Shown: positions 8,928-17,837, numbered from the stretch's first letter. The stretch: DNA of 64,000 nt from Myxococcales bacterium (GCA_003598065.1 QZKR01000031.1:62001-126000), one strand, 5' to 3'. The notes: generated by a model not told the origin, from the sequence alone. A program made the numbers and translations.

Positions 8928-9494
8928 TCAGAAATAGTACCGGAACGACGCGCCGGCTTCGATCCAGAACCCCGCTCCAAATGCTCCGATGGCCACGCCA
9001 GGGCTCGTCTGAAAAACAAGGTCGAAGGGTTGCTCGTTGAATTGGAAAGCCAAGCCGATCGTCGGCGCAAGACCGCCAAACACCGAAGAATTTCCTCCAA
9101 AATAGCCCAAATAACGGTTGCTTCCAATAAAAACCAGGCCAGCTTGCGGACCGACGTACCAAGTAAGAGCGAACTTGTCCTCCGTTACGAATTCGTGCAG
9201 CCAGAAAAGGTAATTCACCGTCAGGTAACCGCCAATACCAAAAGCATAAAAAAGACCGGCGTTAGCCTGGACGCTCATCCAGTCGGCGACGAAGGTGTTG
9301 GTCGAGACGCCGACGCCCGGGTAGCCAAGGTTCATGCCCAGGCCGAAGCGGCCCGGTTTCTCGATATCGTGCGCCGACGCGGGCGCGGCATAAGCCATTA
9401 AAACAAGCGCCAGCGCCGCAACAACCAGCGCCTTGCGCCAGATGCGAAACGCCGTTTTCCGCCAAGCCGTCGCCCCTGTTGTCAACACGTTCAT
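8928..9494 (-). CDS. Small outer-membrane beta-barrel protein
   Basis: The product has 188 residues. AAGGAG precedes the ATG at 9494 at good distance; an earlier in-frame ATG lacks a site. A basic N-terminus and hydrophobic stretch end in ASA, with predicted cleavage after residue 41. The mature part is a series of alternating amphipathic beta strands (GRFGLGMNLGYPG, GLFYAFGIGGYLTVNYLFW) and ends in Phe (RYYF), the classic signal for outer-membrane barrel insertion. It resembles the OmpA/opacity barrel superfamily, about eight strands. No enzymatic motif is seen. Confidence 0.75.
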   Translation of the reverse strand: MNVLTTGATAWRKTAFRIWRKALVVAALALVLMAYAAPASAHDIEKPGRFGLGMNLGYPGVGVSTNTFVADWMSVQANAGLFYAFGIGGYLTVNYLFWLHEFVTEDKFALTWYVGPQAGLVFIGSNRYLGYFGGNSSVFGGLAPTIGLAFQFNEQPFDLVFQTSPGVAIGAFGAGFWIEAGASFRYYF

Positions 9495-9665
9495 GGTCTC
9501 TCTCCTTGCGTGCGGGTGGTTCAAACACTTCCGGCAAAAATCATCGGTCGTCGATTCCCCTGTAAGAATGACGAATGGCTGAATTCTATTCCCAAAGAAG
9601 ACATCAGTGGCAGGAAAATCGGGTTCTTATTCTCGCCCGGACGCACAGTCATGCCGCTCCCGTCT

Positions 9666-10481
9666 TTATCTGGATTGCGCTATGAGAAACTGGACAAGCA
9701 TGTCGTTTTCGTCGAGGACGGTGGAGCGGAACCGTTCCGCCGCTACGAACTCGGTTCCCTGCGCCGCGAGACCGGCCGCTCCTTTGATGAGCTTCGCCCA
9801 GTACGGTCCATAGTTGTCGAGCGACAATAAATCCAGCATCGGTACGGACAAACCGGCGCGCCGCACCCGCTGCTTCTGGTCGTGGAGCAGCGTTTTGAGC
9901 ATGTTGACGTGTTTCAACGCGGCGGTGATCTTGCGCTCCAGCACATCGGCGATATCGACCGCCGTTTCGCCGACGTCGAAGTGGCGCGTGAAATACCAGC
10001 AGCCTCGGACGACGTGGGGCGTCAACCCTTCCTTGCGATGCTCGGGATGGAAATTGGGATATGCCGCCGCCCATGCCGCGTCGGCGGCGGCGCGCGCGGC
10101 AATCCAATGGTCCGGATTCTCTTCATCGGTCGAGCCCGGATCGAACGAGAGAATCACATCGGGGCGGAACTCGCGCACGGTACGGATGAGTTTCTCGCGC
10201 AGTTCCCCATACGGGGCGTCCATCAGTTCGCAGTCGCGGTAGTCGAGATGGCGCGTGCGGGCGACGCCGAGCGCAGCCATCGCCGACTCGAATTGTTCGC
10301 GATTGACGGCCACGGCCTCGGCGGGCGAGAGGTCGATGGCGTCCTTCTCGTCCTGCGTGACGCGCACCACCATCACTTCGCAACCGGTGCGCACCCACTT
10401 GGCGATCGTGCCGCCGGCGAAAAGCGTTACGTCGTCGCCATGCGGCGTAACGGCTAAAGCACGTTCGGGTATGAAAACCAT
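9666..10481 (-). CDS. PIG-L/LmbE family de-N-acetylase
   Basis: The product has 271 residues. GGAG lies eight bases before the ATG. The zinc-binding signature PHGDD is at residues 13-17 and NPDH at 122-125, matching the PHxDD and HxxH elements of the PIG-L fold (GlcNAc-PI deacetylase, MshB, BshB). These enzymes remove acetyl groups from N-acetylglucosamine-type substrates, often on lipid or small-thiol carriers. It is the last gene of a four-gene operon after the VTT membrane protein (12-base gap). With a sphingosine-phosphate-lyase-like enzyme in the same operon, a glycolipid or lipid headgroup substrate is a reasonable guess; a thiol-conjugate deacetylase is the main alternative. Confidence 0.88.
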   Translation of the reverse strand: MVFIPERALAVTPHGDDVTLFAGGTIAKWVRTGCEVMVVRVTQDEKDAIDLSPAEAVAVNREQFESAMAALGVARTRHLDYRDCELMDAPYGELREKLIRTVREFRPDVILSFDPGSTDEENPDHWIAARAAADAAWAAAYPNFHPEHRKEGLTPHVVRGCWYFTRHFDVGETAVDIADVLERKITAALKHVNMLKTLLHDQKQRVRRAGLSVPMLDLLSLDNYGPYWAKLIKGAAGLAAQGTEFVAAERFRSTVLDENDMLVQFLIAQSR

Positions 10482-10493
10482 GCGAAATCTCCG

Positions 10494-11108
10494 CTACTGA
10501 ACCAGGTTCATCACGCCTACTTTGATCAGCCAGAGAGTGCCCACCACGCGCAGGATGCGCACCTGGGCCACCAAAAAGAACTTCCAAAAGGGCACTTCCA
10601 CCGCGCCGCAGGCGAGCCCGCCGACGGTGAAACGCAGCGGCGTCAGCGCGCCGAGAACGAGCAGCGTCAAACCGAAGCGATTGGCGCGCTCGTGGTTGCG
10701 CAGCCCGCTCTTCGTCAGAAAGTTCGTCAGCCAGCGCGTCTGGCGCATGGCGCGGCCGATGAAATAACAAATAGAAATGCCGGCGATCGATCCGGCGTAC
10801 GCATAAAGGGTGATCGTCCAAAACGGCAATCCGCCGATCAGCGCAAACATCAGAAACGCGTCGTGCGGAGCGATATTGGGGAAGACGTCGCCGATGAAGA
10901 AACCCAGCGCCACGCCGAAGGGACCGAACGTATCGACAAACCACCGGCTAACTGTAAACAGCGGTTCTTTGAAGAAGTAACCCAGCAGCCCCAGGGCGGC
11001 GATCAGCGCCAGAAGGCCTAACGCGAATTGCAGCGTCAGCTTCTTCCAGTTGAACGGCAGGACATTCCCGTTTGCCCCTGAAGACATTTCAAAAGCGTCG
11101 TCGCCCAC
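10494..11108 (-). CDS. VTT-domain (DedA-like) inner-membrane protein
   Basis: The product has 204 residues and a GTG start six bases after the stop of the PLP-enzyme gene, using GAGG inside that gene's end as ribosome binding site. Several hydrophobic helices are visible. The region FGVALGFFIGDVFPNIAPHDAFL contains the E/D-x-P-type re-entrant loop of VTT/DedA proteins, and GRAMRQTRW resembles the conserved Arg segment. DedA/VTT proteins act in lipid scrambling or carrier-lipid recycling in bacteria and eukaryotes. The operon position fits a membrane lipid role. The exact subfamily is uncertain. Confidence 0.8.
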   Translation of the reverse strand: MGDDAFEMSSGANGNVLPFNWKKLTLQFALGLLALIAALGLLGYFFKEPLFTVSRWFVDTFGPFGVALGFFIGDVFPNIAPHDAFLMFALIGGLPFWTITLYAYAGSIAGISICYFIGRAMRQTRWLTNFLTKSGLRNHERANRFGLTLLVLGALTPLRFTVGGLACGAVEVPFWKFFLVAQVRILRVVGTLWLIKVGVMNLVQ

Positions 11109-11114
11109 TTGATT

Positions 11115-12557
11115 CTATTCCTCGCGAGTTGAATAAAGCTCGCTGAAGTACTTGATGAGCAGCTTGTCAGCCATGGCCGGCGACAGAACGTTGAGGATGT
11201 CGTTGATCGGCGCCATACGGTTCGGAACCGTCGAAGCGCCAATACCCATCTGACCCATAAGCGTGGCGAACATCTCATCGCTCAGCATCTCGGGCGTCAA
11301 CGCTTCCAGCATCTCGCGCAGCGTTTCGATGCCGGTGGGCGGCAGATGTTTGGCCGCCTCCACCGAGGCCGCAAGATCGACGAGCAGCGCATCGACATGC
11401 GGCGTGTTGCCCGCGGACACGGAAAAATGGAGGTTCTCTTTGTAACCTCTGATGCCGAGCTGGGGCTGAATGTACCAACCGCGCAGCCGCATCTCGTCGG
11501 CGACATGGAAGACGTTGACCGTATCGGACGCGACGGCGACGAGGCTCATGTCCGGTTCGCCCATCACGTAAAAATCGGGCATCTTCCTGACGCCGGCGAT
11601 GAGCTTTCGCGTCGCTTCCAATATGCGCCGCGCCAGTTCCAGGTAGCCGGCCTCGCCCAGAAAATTCGTCGTCGCCCAAGCAGCGGCCAGCGGCCCGCCG
11701 GAGCGTGTGCTTTGAATGGTCGGATTGACGACGGTGTAGCCCGTCCAGTCGGAGCAGGAAAAGAACTGATGCTCGCGCAGCGCTTTGTTGCGATAGAGCA
11801 CGACCGACGCGCCTTTGGCGGCGAAAGCATATTTATGCAGATCGAGCGACAGCGAGGTCACGCCGGGAACGAGGAAATCGAAATCCGGCGCGGAAACGCC
11901 GAGCTTGCGGAAATAGTACAACAGAAAACCGCCGATGCAGGCGTCCACATGAAACAGAAGGCCGCGCTCTTCGGCGATCTTGGCGATGTCGCGGATCGGA
12001 TCGATCGTGCCGTGGGAATAGGACGGCGCGGAACCGACCAGCAGGATCGTATTCGGCGTGATCGCCTCGCGGATTCTTTGCGGATCGGCGCGATACGTGG
12101 TGCGATCGACATCCACCGTGACCGCTTTGACGGCAAGATAGTGCGCGGCCTTATGGAACGCGGCATGCGCGGTGATCGGCAGCACGATCTCCGGCTCCCT
12201 GACTTCCGGCCGATGGACCCTCGCCCAGTCGCGCGCCGCTTTGACGGCGAGGATAATGCTCTCCGTGCCGCCGCTCGTAAACGAACCGACGACGTCCTTG
12301 TCGCCGTGGACATGCGCCTTGGCGAAGGCGACCAGTTCATTTTCGATCGCGGCAAGACTGGGGTAGACGGTCGGATCGATAGCGCTCTCCGTGAGGTACA
12401 TCGTGAAGGCGCGCTGACTGACTTCCGTTGTTTCGGTGCCCGGATCGTATATATAAGCCCAGGTGCGGCCGTCGCGCGCGTTGAGGTCGTTCGCGCGAAA
12501 AGCTTCCAAAGCACGAAAAATCTCATCGCGGCTCAAGCCCTTTTCACGCAACCGCAT
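11115..12557 (-). CDS. PLP-dependent decarboxylase/lyase, sphingosine-1-phosphate-lyase-like
   Basis: A 480-residue fold-type I PLP enzyme of the group-II decarboxylase superfamily. The ATG at 12557 follows GGAGG; an in-frame TTG twelve bases earlier overlaps that site and is rejected. SFTSGGTESI (about 92-101) is the phosphate-binding segment, HVDA (203-206) carries the Asp that pairs with the pyridine nitrogen, and LDLHKYAF holds the Schiff-base Lys242. The SxDLHKY context and flanking sequence resemble sphingosine-1-phosphate lyase and MfnA-type enzymes rather than GadB. It should cleave a phosphorylated long-chain base or decarboxylate an amino acid. Located between TetR and a VTT protein in one operon; substrate not determined. 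Confidence 0.85.
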   Translation of the reverse strand: MRLREKGLSRDEIFRALEAFRANDLNARDGRTWAYIYDPGTETTEVSQRAFTMYLTESAIDPTVYPSLAAIENELVAFAKAHVHGDKDVVGSFTSGGTESIILAVKAARDWARVHRPEVREPEIVLPITAHAAFHKAAHYLAVKAVTVDVDRTTYRADPQRIREAITPNTILLVGSAPSYSHGTIDPIRDIAKIAEERGLLFHVDACIGGFLLYYFRKLGVSAPDFDFLVPGVTSLSLDLHKYAFAAKGASVVLYRNKALREHQFFSCSDWTGYTVVNPTIQSTRSGGPLAAAWATTNFLGEAGYLELARRILEATRKLIAGVRKMPDFYVMGEPDMSLVAVASDTVNVFHVADEMRLRGWYIQPQLGIRGYKENLHFSVSAGNTPHVDALLVDLAASVEAAKHLPPTGIETLREMLEALTPEMLSDEMFATLMGQMGIGASTVPNRMAPINDILNVLSPAMADKLLIKYFSELYSTREE

Positions 12558-12584
12558 AGCTACCTCCAACGGGTATGGTAATGA

Positions 12585-13280
12585 TCAGCGTGTCTTGTTC
12601 TGTTTCAACTCGCGCGGCGGCTCATCGGCGCCCTTGGTGGATTGCCCGGTTTGTCGTTTGGCCGTGGATTGGGATGAATCAACCTCCGGAAAATCGTCAA
12701 AACCTTTTTTGAGCAAGTCGAACGCCGTTTCTCCCAACTTGACGAGATCCTGTCTGCAACCGTCTTCGAACCAATCGCGCAAAACGGCCCTTATCACCCC
12801 GAAGATCGCGCCGCCGGCGATGCGCGCTGCGCGCACGTCGGCGGGGTTGTCGGCAACGGCGGGAATCAGCCGATCGGCGATCACTTTTTCCCATTGGTTG
12901 TCATATTCCGTCTGGCGGGACGTGAGAAACGGCGAGGCAAAAATGATCCGACGCTGCAGTAGAAGCTCTTCCTTGATCTCCATGAAATAGGCGGCTATCG
13001 CCAGACAACCATAGCGGACGGCCTTGAATGGCAGCTCTCCAGCCTCCGGTTGGCGGACCAATTCGGCCAGCCGGGATATTCTTTCCCGTTGATAGGGGAA
13101 GACGACGTCCTCCTTGGATGGGAAATAGCGGAAAAACGTGCTTCGGCTGATCTCCGCCGCCTGTGCGACATCATCGACGGTTATATGGTCGAACCCGTGC
13201 TCTAGAAAAAGGCGCGTCGCGGCGCGGATCAATTCCTCGCGAGTGCGAAGCTTCTTTCGTTCTCGAAGACCGATACTCAT
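12585..13280 (-). CDS. TetR family transcriptional regulator
   Basis: The product has 231 residues. AGGAG precedes the ATG. The N-terminal helix-turn-helix (about 33-58, ITVDDVAQAAEISRSTFFRYFPSKED) is typical of TetR repressors; the rest is the variable ligand-binding helical domain with a charged, Lys/Gln-rich tail. It is the first gene of the operon that continues with the PLP lyase, VTT protein and PIG-L deacetylase (27-base gap to the lyase), so it probably represses its own operon and possibly the divergent START-domain gene. The ligand is unknown; a lipid would fit the context. Confidence 0.92.
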   Translation of the reverse strand: MSIGLRERKKLRTREELIRAATRLFLEHGFDHITVDDVAQAAEISRSTFFRYFPSKEDVVFPYQRERISRLAELVRQPEAGELPFKAVRYGCLAIAAYFMEIKEELLLQRRIIFASPFLTSRQTEYDNQWEKVIADRLIPAVADNPADVRAARIAGGAIFGVIRAVLRDWFEDGCRQDLVKLGETAFDLLKKGFDDFPEVDSSQSTAKRQTGQSTKGADEPPRELKQNKTR

Positions 13281-13314
13281 GACATCTCCTGAAAAACTTT
13301 ACAAAATCAATGTT

Positions 13315-13345
13315 GTCAGTATAGTGACTAGACGTTGGATGTCAA
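13315..13345 (-). promoter_or_regulatory. tetR-operon promoter with overlapping dyad operator
   Basis: On the minus strand TTGACA (13345-13340) and TATACT (13323-13318) are 16 bases apart, a near-consensus promoter. An inverted repeat GTCA-N6-TGAC (13315-13328) overlaps the -10 element, where a TetR dimer could block RNA polymerase. The promoter is seen in the sequence; the operator role is an inference. Confidence 0.6.
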
Positions 13346-13407
13346 TTGGAACTGAAATTATATTTGGAACTTAAGCCCACATCGTCCGGCCTGAAAGAAC
13401 CGTCGCC

Positions 13408-14109
13408 ATGCGCTTTACCGCTCTTCCTCGTTCGTGCGCGCCAACCGGGTTGATTATTCTCTTCTCGATAGTCACAGCCGCGCTTTGGGCGGATGAGCCG
13501 AAATACAGAAATCCCAATCCCGCCTTCAAACTGCTGCCGCCCGAGGAAGAAGCAAGATTGGCTCCGATCAAACTCGGCAAACCGCCGGCCTTTTCCTCCG
13601 ACGAATTGAAAAAGATCCAGGCCGGCGACGTCGTCGTTCGCAAGCTGGCGGAAACCGGCGATCGGCGGCGATACGAAGCGATCGGCAAAGTGGATTTGCC
13701 GCCCAAGGCGGTAATGGCTTTCATGCGCGACTATTCCCTGCGCGTCGGCGTCATGCCGCACAACGAAAAGGTCCATGCCGAGTGGCAGGGGAACATGGCC
13801 GTCGTCGATATGACGCTGAAGGTGGGGCTGTCGCGCGTCTCCTATCGGCAGAACATCCTCCATTACCTGGATTCCTACATGGAGTGGGAGTATGTGCATG
13901 GCGATCTGAAGCACACGGCCGGCTACTACAAGTTCTTCCCCTATTCCGAAGGCCGGAAAACGCTCGTCGTCTACAACGTAGAAACCGATCCGGGTCTGCC
14001 TTTGCCCGGCTTCCTCCTCGACCTGCTCACCAAAAGTTCGATGCCCGATGTGATCCGCGCCATCCGCAAGGGCGCGGCGCTGAAACAAGGCCAGGCCAAT
14101 TCAAATTGA
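13408..14109 (+). CDS. Exported START/SRPBCC-domain protein
   Basis: The product has 233 residues. A signal peptide-like N-terminus (hydrophobic 14-27, cleavage near WA-DE) precedes a helix-grip fold region: GDRRRYEAIGKVDLPPKAVMAFMRDY resembles the start of START/polyketide-cyclase domains, followed by six to seven beta strands and a long C-terminal helix (DVIRAIRKGAAL). Such proteins hold a lipid or other hydrophobic ligand in a central cavity. It is divergent from tetR and the lipid-enzyme operon, with 127 bases between, which suggests shared control. The ribosome site (GAAAGAA) is weak. The 3' end converges on the next gene with a six-base gap. Confidence 0.75.
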   Translation: MRFTALPRSCAPTGLIILFSIVTAALWADEPKYRNPNPAFKLLPPEEEARLAPIKLGKPPAFSSDELKKIQAGDVVVRKLAETGDRRRYEAIGKVDLPPKAVMAFMRDYSLRVGVMPHNEKVHAEWQGNMAVVDMTLKVGLSRVSYRQNILHYLDSYMEWEYVHGDLKHTAGYYKFFPYSEGRKTLVVYNVETDPGLPLPGFLLDLLTKSSMPDVIRAIRKGAALKQGQANSN

Positions 14110-14115
14110 GAGCGC

Positions 14116-15477
14116 TCACGGCGTCGGCGCGGCTTCGGCCGGCGGTTCTTCGGCGGGCTTCGATGTTCCTGTTCCTTCTCCGGGCGACACAGCGGGCGAC
14201 TCCTCTTCCGCCGCTTTCTCGCTCTCGAATCCCCACAACTTGAAGGGGATCTGGATGCCCACCGACACGGCGTCCACGGCGCGGGCGTTCTTGCCGGGAA
14301 TCAACGACAAGGTGCGGTAAGCGGCGTAAATCTGCAGCGGCGCGCCGAGTCTCAGGAAACTGAACTGCGCTTTAAACTGAAGAGGGTTTTTATAACCGGG
14401 ACGATAGTCTCGCTCGCGCTCCCAATCCCAATGCGGCGCATCGCTGTCCCAGTCGGACTGTTGCAGATGCACGAACGTGTAGCGGGCGGACAGCGAAATG
14501 ATCGGCGGCAGGCTTTCAGCTTTCGCCGCGCGATGCCCCACAAGCCAGGTTCCCCATGCCGGACCTTTGTAGGGAACGCCGGTAAGTTCGACAGAGAACC
14601 CCGACAAATCTCCTGGATCAAATGTATAGTTCTTGCCCACGTACGGGGCGTAGTTCAAGAGCAGCGGATGCCGCTCGCCGGTCGGCGTCGTCAGCGTCCG
14701 GGCGAACCACGTTTCGTAAAACACGTCCACGCCCAAGACGAGCCGGTCGTCCAGCTCGTCACGGAAACGCTTGTCCAACCCAAGGTGAAAGGCAAGATCC
14801 CCCTGCGACTGCAAATCCCAATTGGTCGTGCCGATGGCGACCACCTCTTCCGGATCCGAGTTTTCCCCCGTCGGGATGCTTCCCGTCACGGTCAAGGCCA
14901 TAGCCACGGCGGTTCGCTCGAAGACGTCGAAGTGATCGGTGAAACGATAGCGCAGGCCGACCACCATATCGGCGAGCGTCCCGTGGTTGCCGTCGAACGC
15001 CTCCGGCTTCGGCTGGCCCATGGCGTTGGTCCATTCCCAGAAATCCTCTTCCGTATAAGCGTGGCCGAGGCGCGACTGATAGTCGCCGGGAATCCACCCG
15101 AAACGCGGGTCGATCGTCGAGCGCAAGAGTACGGGGATGCCGACGCCGAGAGACAGATAGTCGAGGATGCCGAATTGAAGCTGATTGATGAGCACATAGT
15201 TCTCGACGTACGGTTCCGGTCGGAGGATGCCTTGCAGACCCGAGCCGGGTTCGTAGCTCTTCAGTTCCTCGACCAATGGCGTCTTGTCGCCGTTGTTGTC
15301 GTAGGTGCGCGACACCCAGGCGTAGACGAACGATTCGTCGAGAAGAAAAGCGAATTGCGGCAGGGTTTCGGTGAAACCGGCTTGGGCGACGGAAGGCGAC
15401 AGCAGAGCCATAAGCGCCGTGAGACGAATCAAGACCGTTGGCGTAAGCAAGAATGGAGGGCGGTTTCGGGTTTTCAT
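14116..15477 (-). CDS. Outer-membrane transporter-like beta-barrel protein
   Basis: The product has 453 residues. A signal peptide ends near VAQA (about residue 33). The mature protein is rich in amphipathic strands with aromatic girdle residues (LSLGVGIPVLL, DMVVGLRYRFTDHFDVF, PIISLSARYTFVHLQ) and resembles the Phenol_MetA_deg / FadL-like transporter class. The last 45 residues are a Pro/Glu/Ala-rich tail after the final strand, unusual for barrels that normally end in an aromatic residue. Its ATG overlaps the TGA of the upstream C45-like gene (ATGA, 15474-15477), so the two are translationally coupled. Confidence 0.75.
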   Translation of the reverse strand: MKTRNRPPFLLTPTVLIRLTALMALLSPSVAQAGFTETLPQFAFLLDESFVYAWVSRTYDNNGDKTPLVEELKSYEPGSGLQGILRPEPYVENYVLINQLQFGILDYLSLGVGIPVLLRSTIDPRFGWIPGDYQSRLGHAYTEEDFWEWTNAMGQPKPEAFDGNHGTLADMVVGLRYRFTDHFDVFERTAVAMALTVTGSIPTGENSDPEEVVAIGTTNWDLQSQGDLAFHLGLDKRFRDELDDRLVLGVDVFYETWFARTLTTPTGERHPLLLNYAPYVGKNYTFDPGDLSGFSVELTGVPYKGPAWGTWLVGHRAAKAESLPPIISLSARYTFVHLQQSDWDSDAPHWDWERERDYRPGYKNPLQFKAQFSFLRLGAPLQIYAAYRTLSLIPGKNARAVDAVSVGIQIPFKLWGFESEKAAEEESPAVSPGEGTGTSKPAEEPPAEAAPTP

Positions 15478-17747
15478 TTCGCCCTCCCCTCATCGACCAT
15501 CCGTTGCAGATCAAGCGTCCGGATAGGCGCGAAGGGCGCGGGGACGAGGCCCATTCCATAATAGGCCAAACGCCGCTTGGGCTCGAAAACGACGGCTTCC
15601 ATCGAGTCGCGCGGATCGACCAGCGCACTCACCCGCATAATGGAGAAAGCCTCGTCGGCATCGATTTCGCCGTAACGCTCGCGAATCTTCTCGCCCAGCG
15701 TAAAGAACGTTCGCGTCGATCGCGGGTAGTAATTGCTCCATTCGAACTGCGCCTTGGGCGAGAACGGCCCGAAGACCACAATCGGGTCCATGTCGGGAAT
15801 GTTCTTCATGAAGTGGCTGGCCATGCGCAGATCGTCGGGGCCGATCGAGGCGAAGGGCCGGCCGCTGGCGTCAAGATTGAGCGGATCATCCGTTTCGGGT
15901 CGGTAAACGAAAAAGCCGTCGCGGTCGGCATAATCGGGATTGCCCAACTCGAAAGGCGTGCGGGTGCTGGCGTCGAGTTCGGCGGCGGCCAGATCCCCCT
16001 TTTCGTCCGCCAGCAGCATGTTCCAGCCGAAGGTATGGCTGACGCTATGCAGATAGGACAGCCCCTCCTCCACGTCCGAAGAGCCGGCCAGCAATTCGCG
16101 CATCATGAAGCCCATCGGCCGGCCGGAGGCGAGAAGCTGGACGTCATCGAGGATTTTCGCCAGGCCGGAAAAGTCGGGCGCGGCGAGAATCTCGCCGGCA
16201 TGACGAAAGATCGAATCGACCACGCCGCCGACCAGCGGATTGTCCAAGGTGTCGGAGTTGTTGATCGTGACCGCGAGACCGTCGAGATTGATGCCCGAAA
16301 AACCCCATAAAAGGCCCGTCCAGCCGAACGTGGCGTGCGGGATGCCACTGTCGGGAATATGAACGGCGACCAGGGCGTGCTCGTGCATGATGTCCGAATC
16401 GATCAGAATGTAATGGTGCGCCAGAAGCGGTTCGCCGCTCGGCGTCGCCGAATCGCGCAAGCCGAAACTGAAGGTAGGCGGCTGGGTGCCGTCCGGCGGC
16501 CCGGTGTTCGCCACGTCGCGGAAATGCGAACCGCCGCCCGTGCGTTCGGCGTAGCCTTTCGTCGTAAAGACGAAGCGTTCGTCGCGCATGTTGCGGGGGT
16601 GAAACGGCTCCGGCGAATAGATATGGCTCTGATCCTGGATCTGAATGACGACGGCCACGGCGCTGGCCGCCGGCAGTCCGTCGGGCGGCGTGAAAACGAA
16701 CTCGTAATCGCCCTGGCAATCCTTGTCATGCGGGTATTTCGGCTCATCCGCCTCGTCTTCATCGGGTTCCGGCGGATGCACCGTCAACTGGAAATGGCGG
16801 CGATCGGCGGCGTCGGCGTATACGAACAGCCGCTCATCGACCCTGAGCCGCAGGGACTCCGGATCGACGCAGCCCGGATCGAGTTCTTCCGCGCAGGCGC
16901 GGTCGATGCAGTCGATGCTGATGCTCGGCGACAGGCACAGGTTTTGCGAGCCGGTGATGCATTCGCGCTTGAGGAGAGTTTCGCCCTTGCATTCCGGCGC
17001 GATACAGTCGTCTTTCACGCATCGCGCTTCGACAATGCGCTCGCCGATCGGATCGACATTCCCGGCATCGACGCAGGAAAGGCCGCCGAGCCATTCGTCG
17101 CGGATCACCAGCCGAATTTTGGCGTCAGCGGGGACTTCAAGAATCGAGGCGTAAGGGCTGGGGTGGTATTCGATCCGGCCGTCGCCCGCCTCGTCGATCT
17201 CGCCGTTGTCGTTGTTGTCGAAACCGTCCGTTTCCATCTCATCGGCAAAGGACAGTTCGACGATGTGCGGTTTTTGCAACGACTGAATAAACAGCGACAC
17301 GGCGCGGAAGCCCATCGTCGTATCGAAAAACGTGTTGAGCACCAGGATCTTTTCGAAGTCGATCCCCGAGCCGTCGGCCATGCCGTGCATTTCGTCTTGG
17401 TATTCGTCGGGAATGTATCCGCTGTCGTACAGAGATTGAGCGCTCTCCAGCATCATCTGGTAGGAAAACTGGCCGTTGTCGTATTGCGGCTGATAGTAGC
17501 GGCCCAGGACGGGTGCGATGTTCGAACGCTCCAGATTCAGGTTGGGCAGCAGGGCATTATCCAAAAGCCTTGTGTACAGCGAGCGGATATCGGCGGCGAA
17601 CTGCTCGCCATGCCGATAGCCGCGCTCGTAGGCCGATCCTTTGAACACGGCTACGCGCACGTTGGGAGGAGCTTGGGCTTCCTCGCATGCGCCGATCAGC
17701 ATTATCGCCATGACGATAAGAATCGCCGCCGCTAATCCATACCGCAT
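15474..17747 (-). CDS. C45-like (acyl-coenzyme A:6-APA acyltransferase family) Ntn-hydrolase lipoprotein
   Basis: The product has 757 residues, about twice the usual family length. The lipobox IGAC gives Cys20. GSAYERGYRHGEQFAADI (about 37-54) and DEMHGMADGSGIDFEKILVLNTF match the N-terminal half of C45/phospholipase-B-like Ntn hydrolases, which cleave amides after self-processing. A Cys- and Asp-rich insert of about 200 residues (roughly 175-400) then intervenes. The catalytic half follows, with FGLRDSATPSGEPLLAHHYI aligning to the nucleophile strand and WTGLLWGFSGINLDGLAVTINNSD to the later strands. At the place of the usual nucleophilic Cys there is Thr425. It may be a Thr-type hydrolase or inactive. 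The substrate is unknown; coupled to an outer-membrane barrel gene. Confidence 0.78.
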   Translation of the reverse strand: MRYGLAAAILIVMAIMLIGACEEAQAPPNVRVAVFKGSAYERGYRHGEQFAADIRSLYTRLLDNALLPNLNLERSNIAPVLGRYYQPQYDNGQFSYQMMLESAQSLYDSGYIPDEYQDEMHGMADGSGIDFEKILVLNTFFDTTMGFRAVSLFIQSLQKPHIVELSFADEMETDGFDNNDNGEIDEAGDGRIEYHPSPYASILEVPADAKIRLVIRDEWLGGLSCVDAGNVDPIGERIVEARCVKDDCIAPECKGETLLKRECITGSQNLCLSPSISIDCIDRACAEELDPGCVDPESLRLRVDERLFVYADAADRRHFQLTVHPPEPDEDEADEPKYPHDKDCQGDYEFVFTPPDGLPAASAVAVVIQIQDQSHIYSPEPFHPRNMRDERFVFTTKGYAERTGGGSHFRDVANTGPPDGTQPPTFSFGLRDSATPSGEPLLAHHYILIDSDIMHEHALVAVHIPDSGIPHATFGWTGLLWGFSGINLDGLAVTINNSDTLDNPLVGGVVDSIFRHAGEILAAPDFSGLAKILDDVQLLASGRPMGFMMRELLAGSSDVEEGLSYLHSVSHTFGWNMLLADEKGDLAAAELDASTRTPFELGNPDYADRDGFFVYRPETDDPLNLDASGRPFASIGPDDLRMASHFMKNIPDMDPIVVFGPFSPKAQFEWSNYYPRSTRTFFTLGEKIRERYGEIDADEAFSIMRVSALVDPRDSMEAVVFEPKRRLAYYGMGLVPAPFAPIRTLDLQRMVDEGRAK

Positions 17748-17780
17748 ACACCCTGCCCTTTCCCCCTTTAGCGCCTGCCG

Positions 17781-17809
17781 TTGCGTTTTTTTCTCTCCCC
17801 GTGTATAGG
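17781..17809 (+). promoter_or_regulatory. Promoter for the creatininase-family gene
   Basis: TTGCGT (17781-17786) and TATAGG (17804-17809) have 17-base spacing, with the likely start codon 28 bases downstream. Confidence 0.5.
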
Positions 17810-17837
17810 AAGCACGAGGCTACGTGTCAATAACATT

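Noticed and set aside
16335-17735. A 466-codon plus-strand frame opposite the C45-like gene
   Set aside because: Antisense shadow; no ribosome site, and the minus-strand frame carries lipobox and family motifs.
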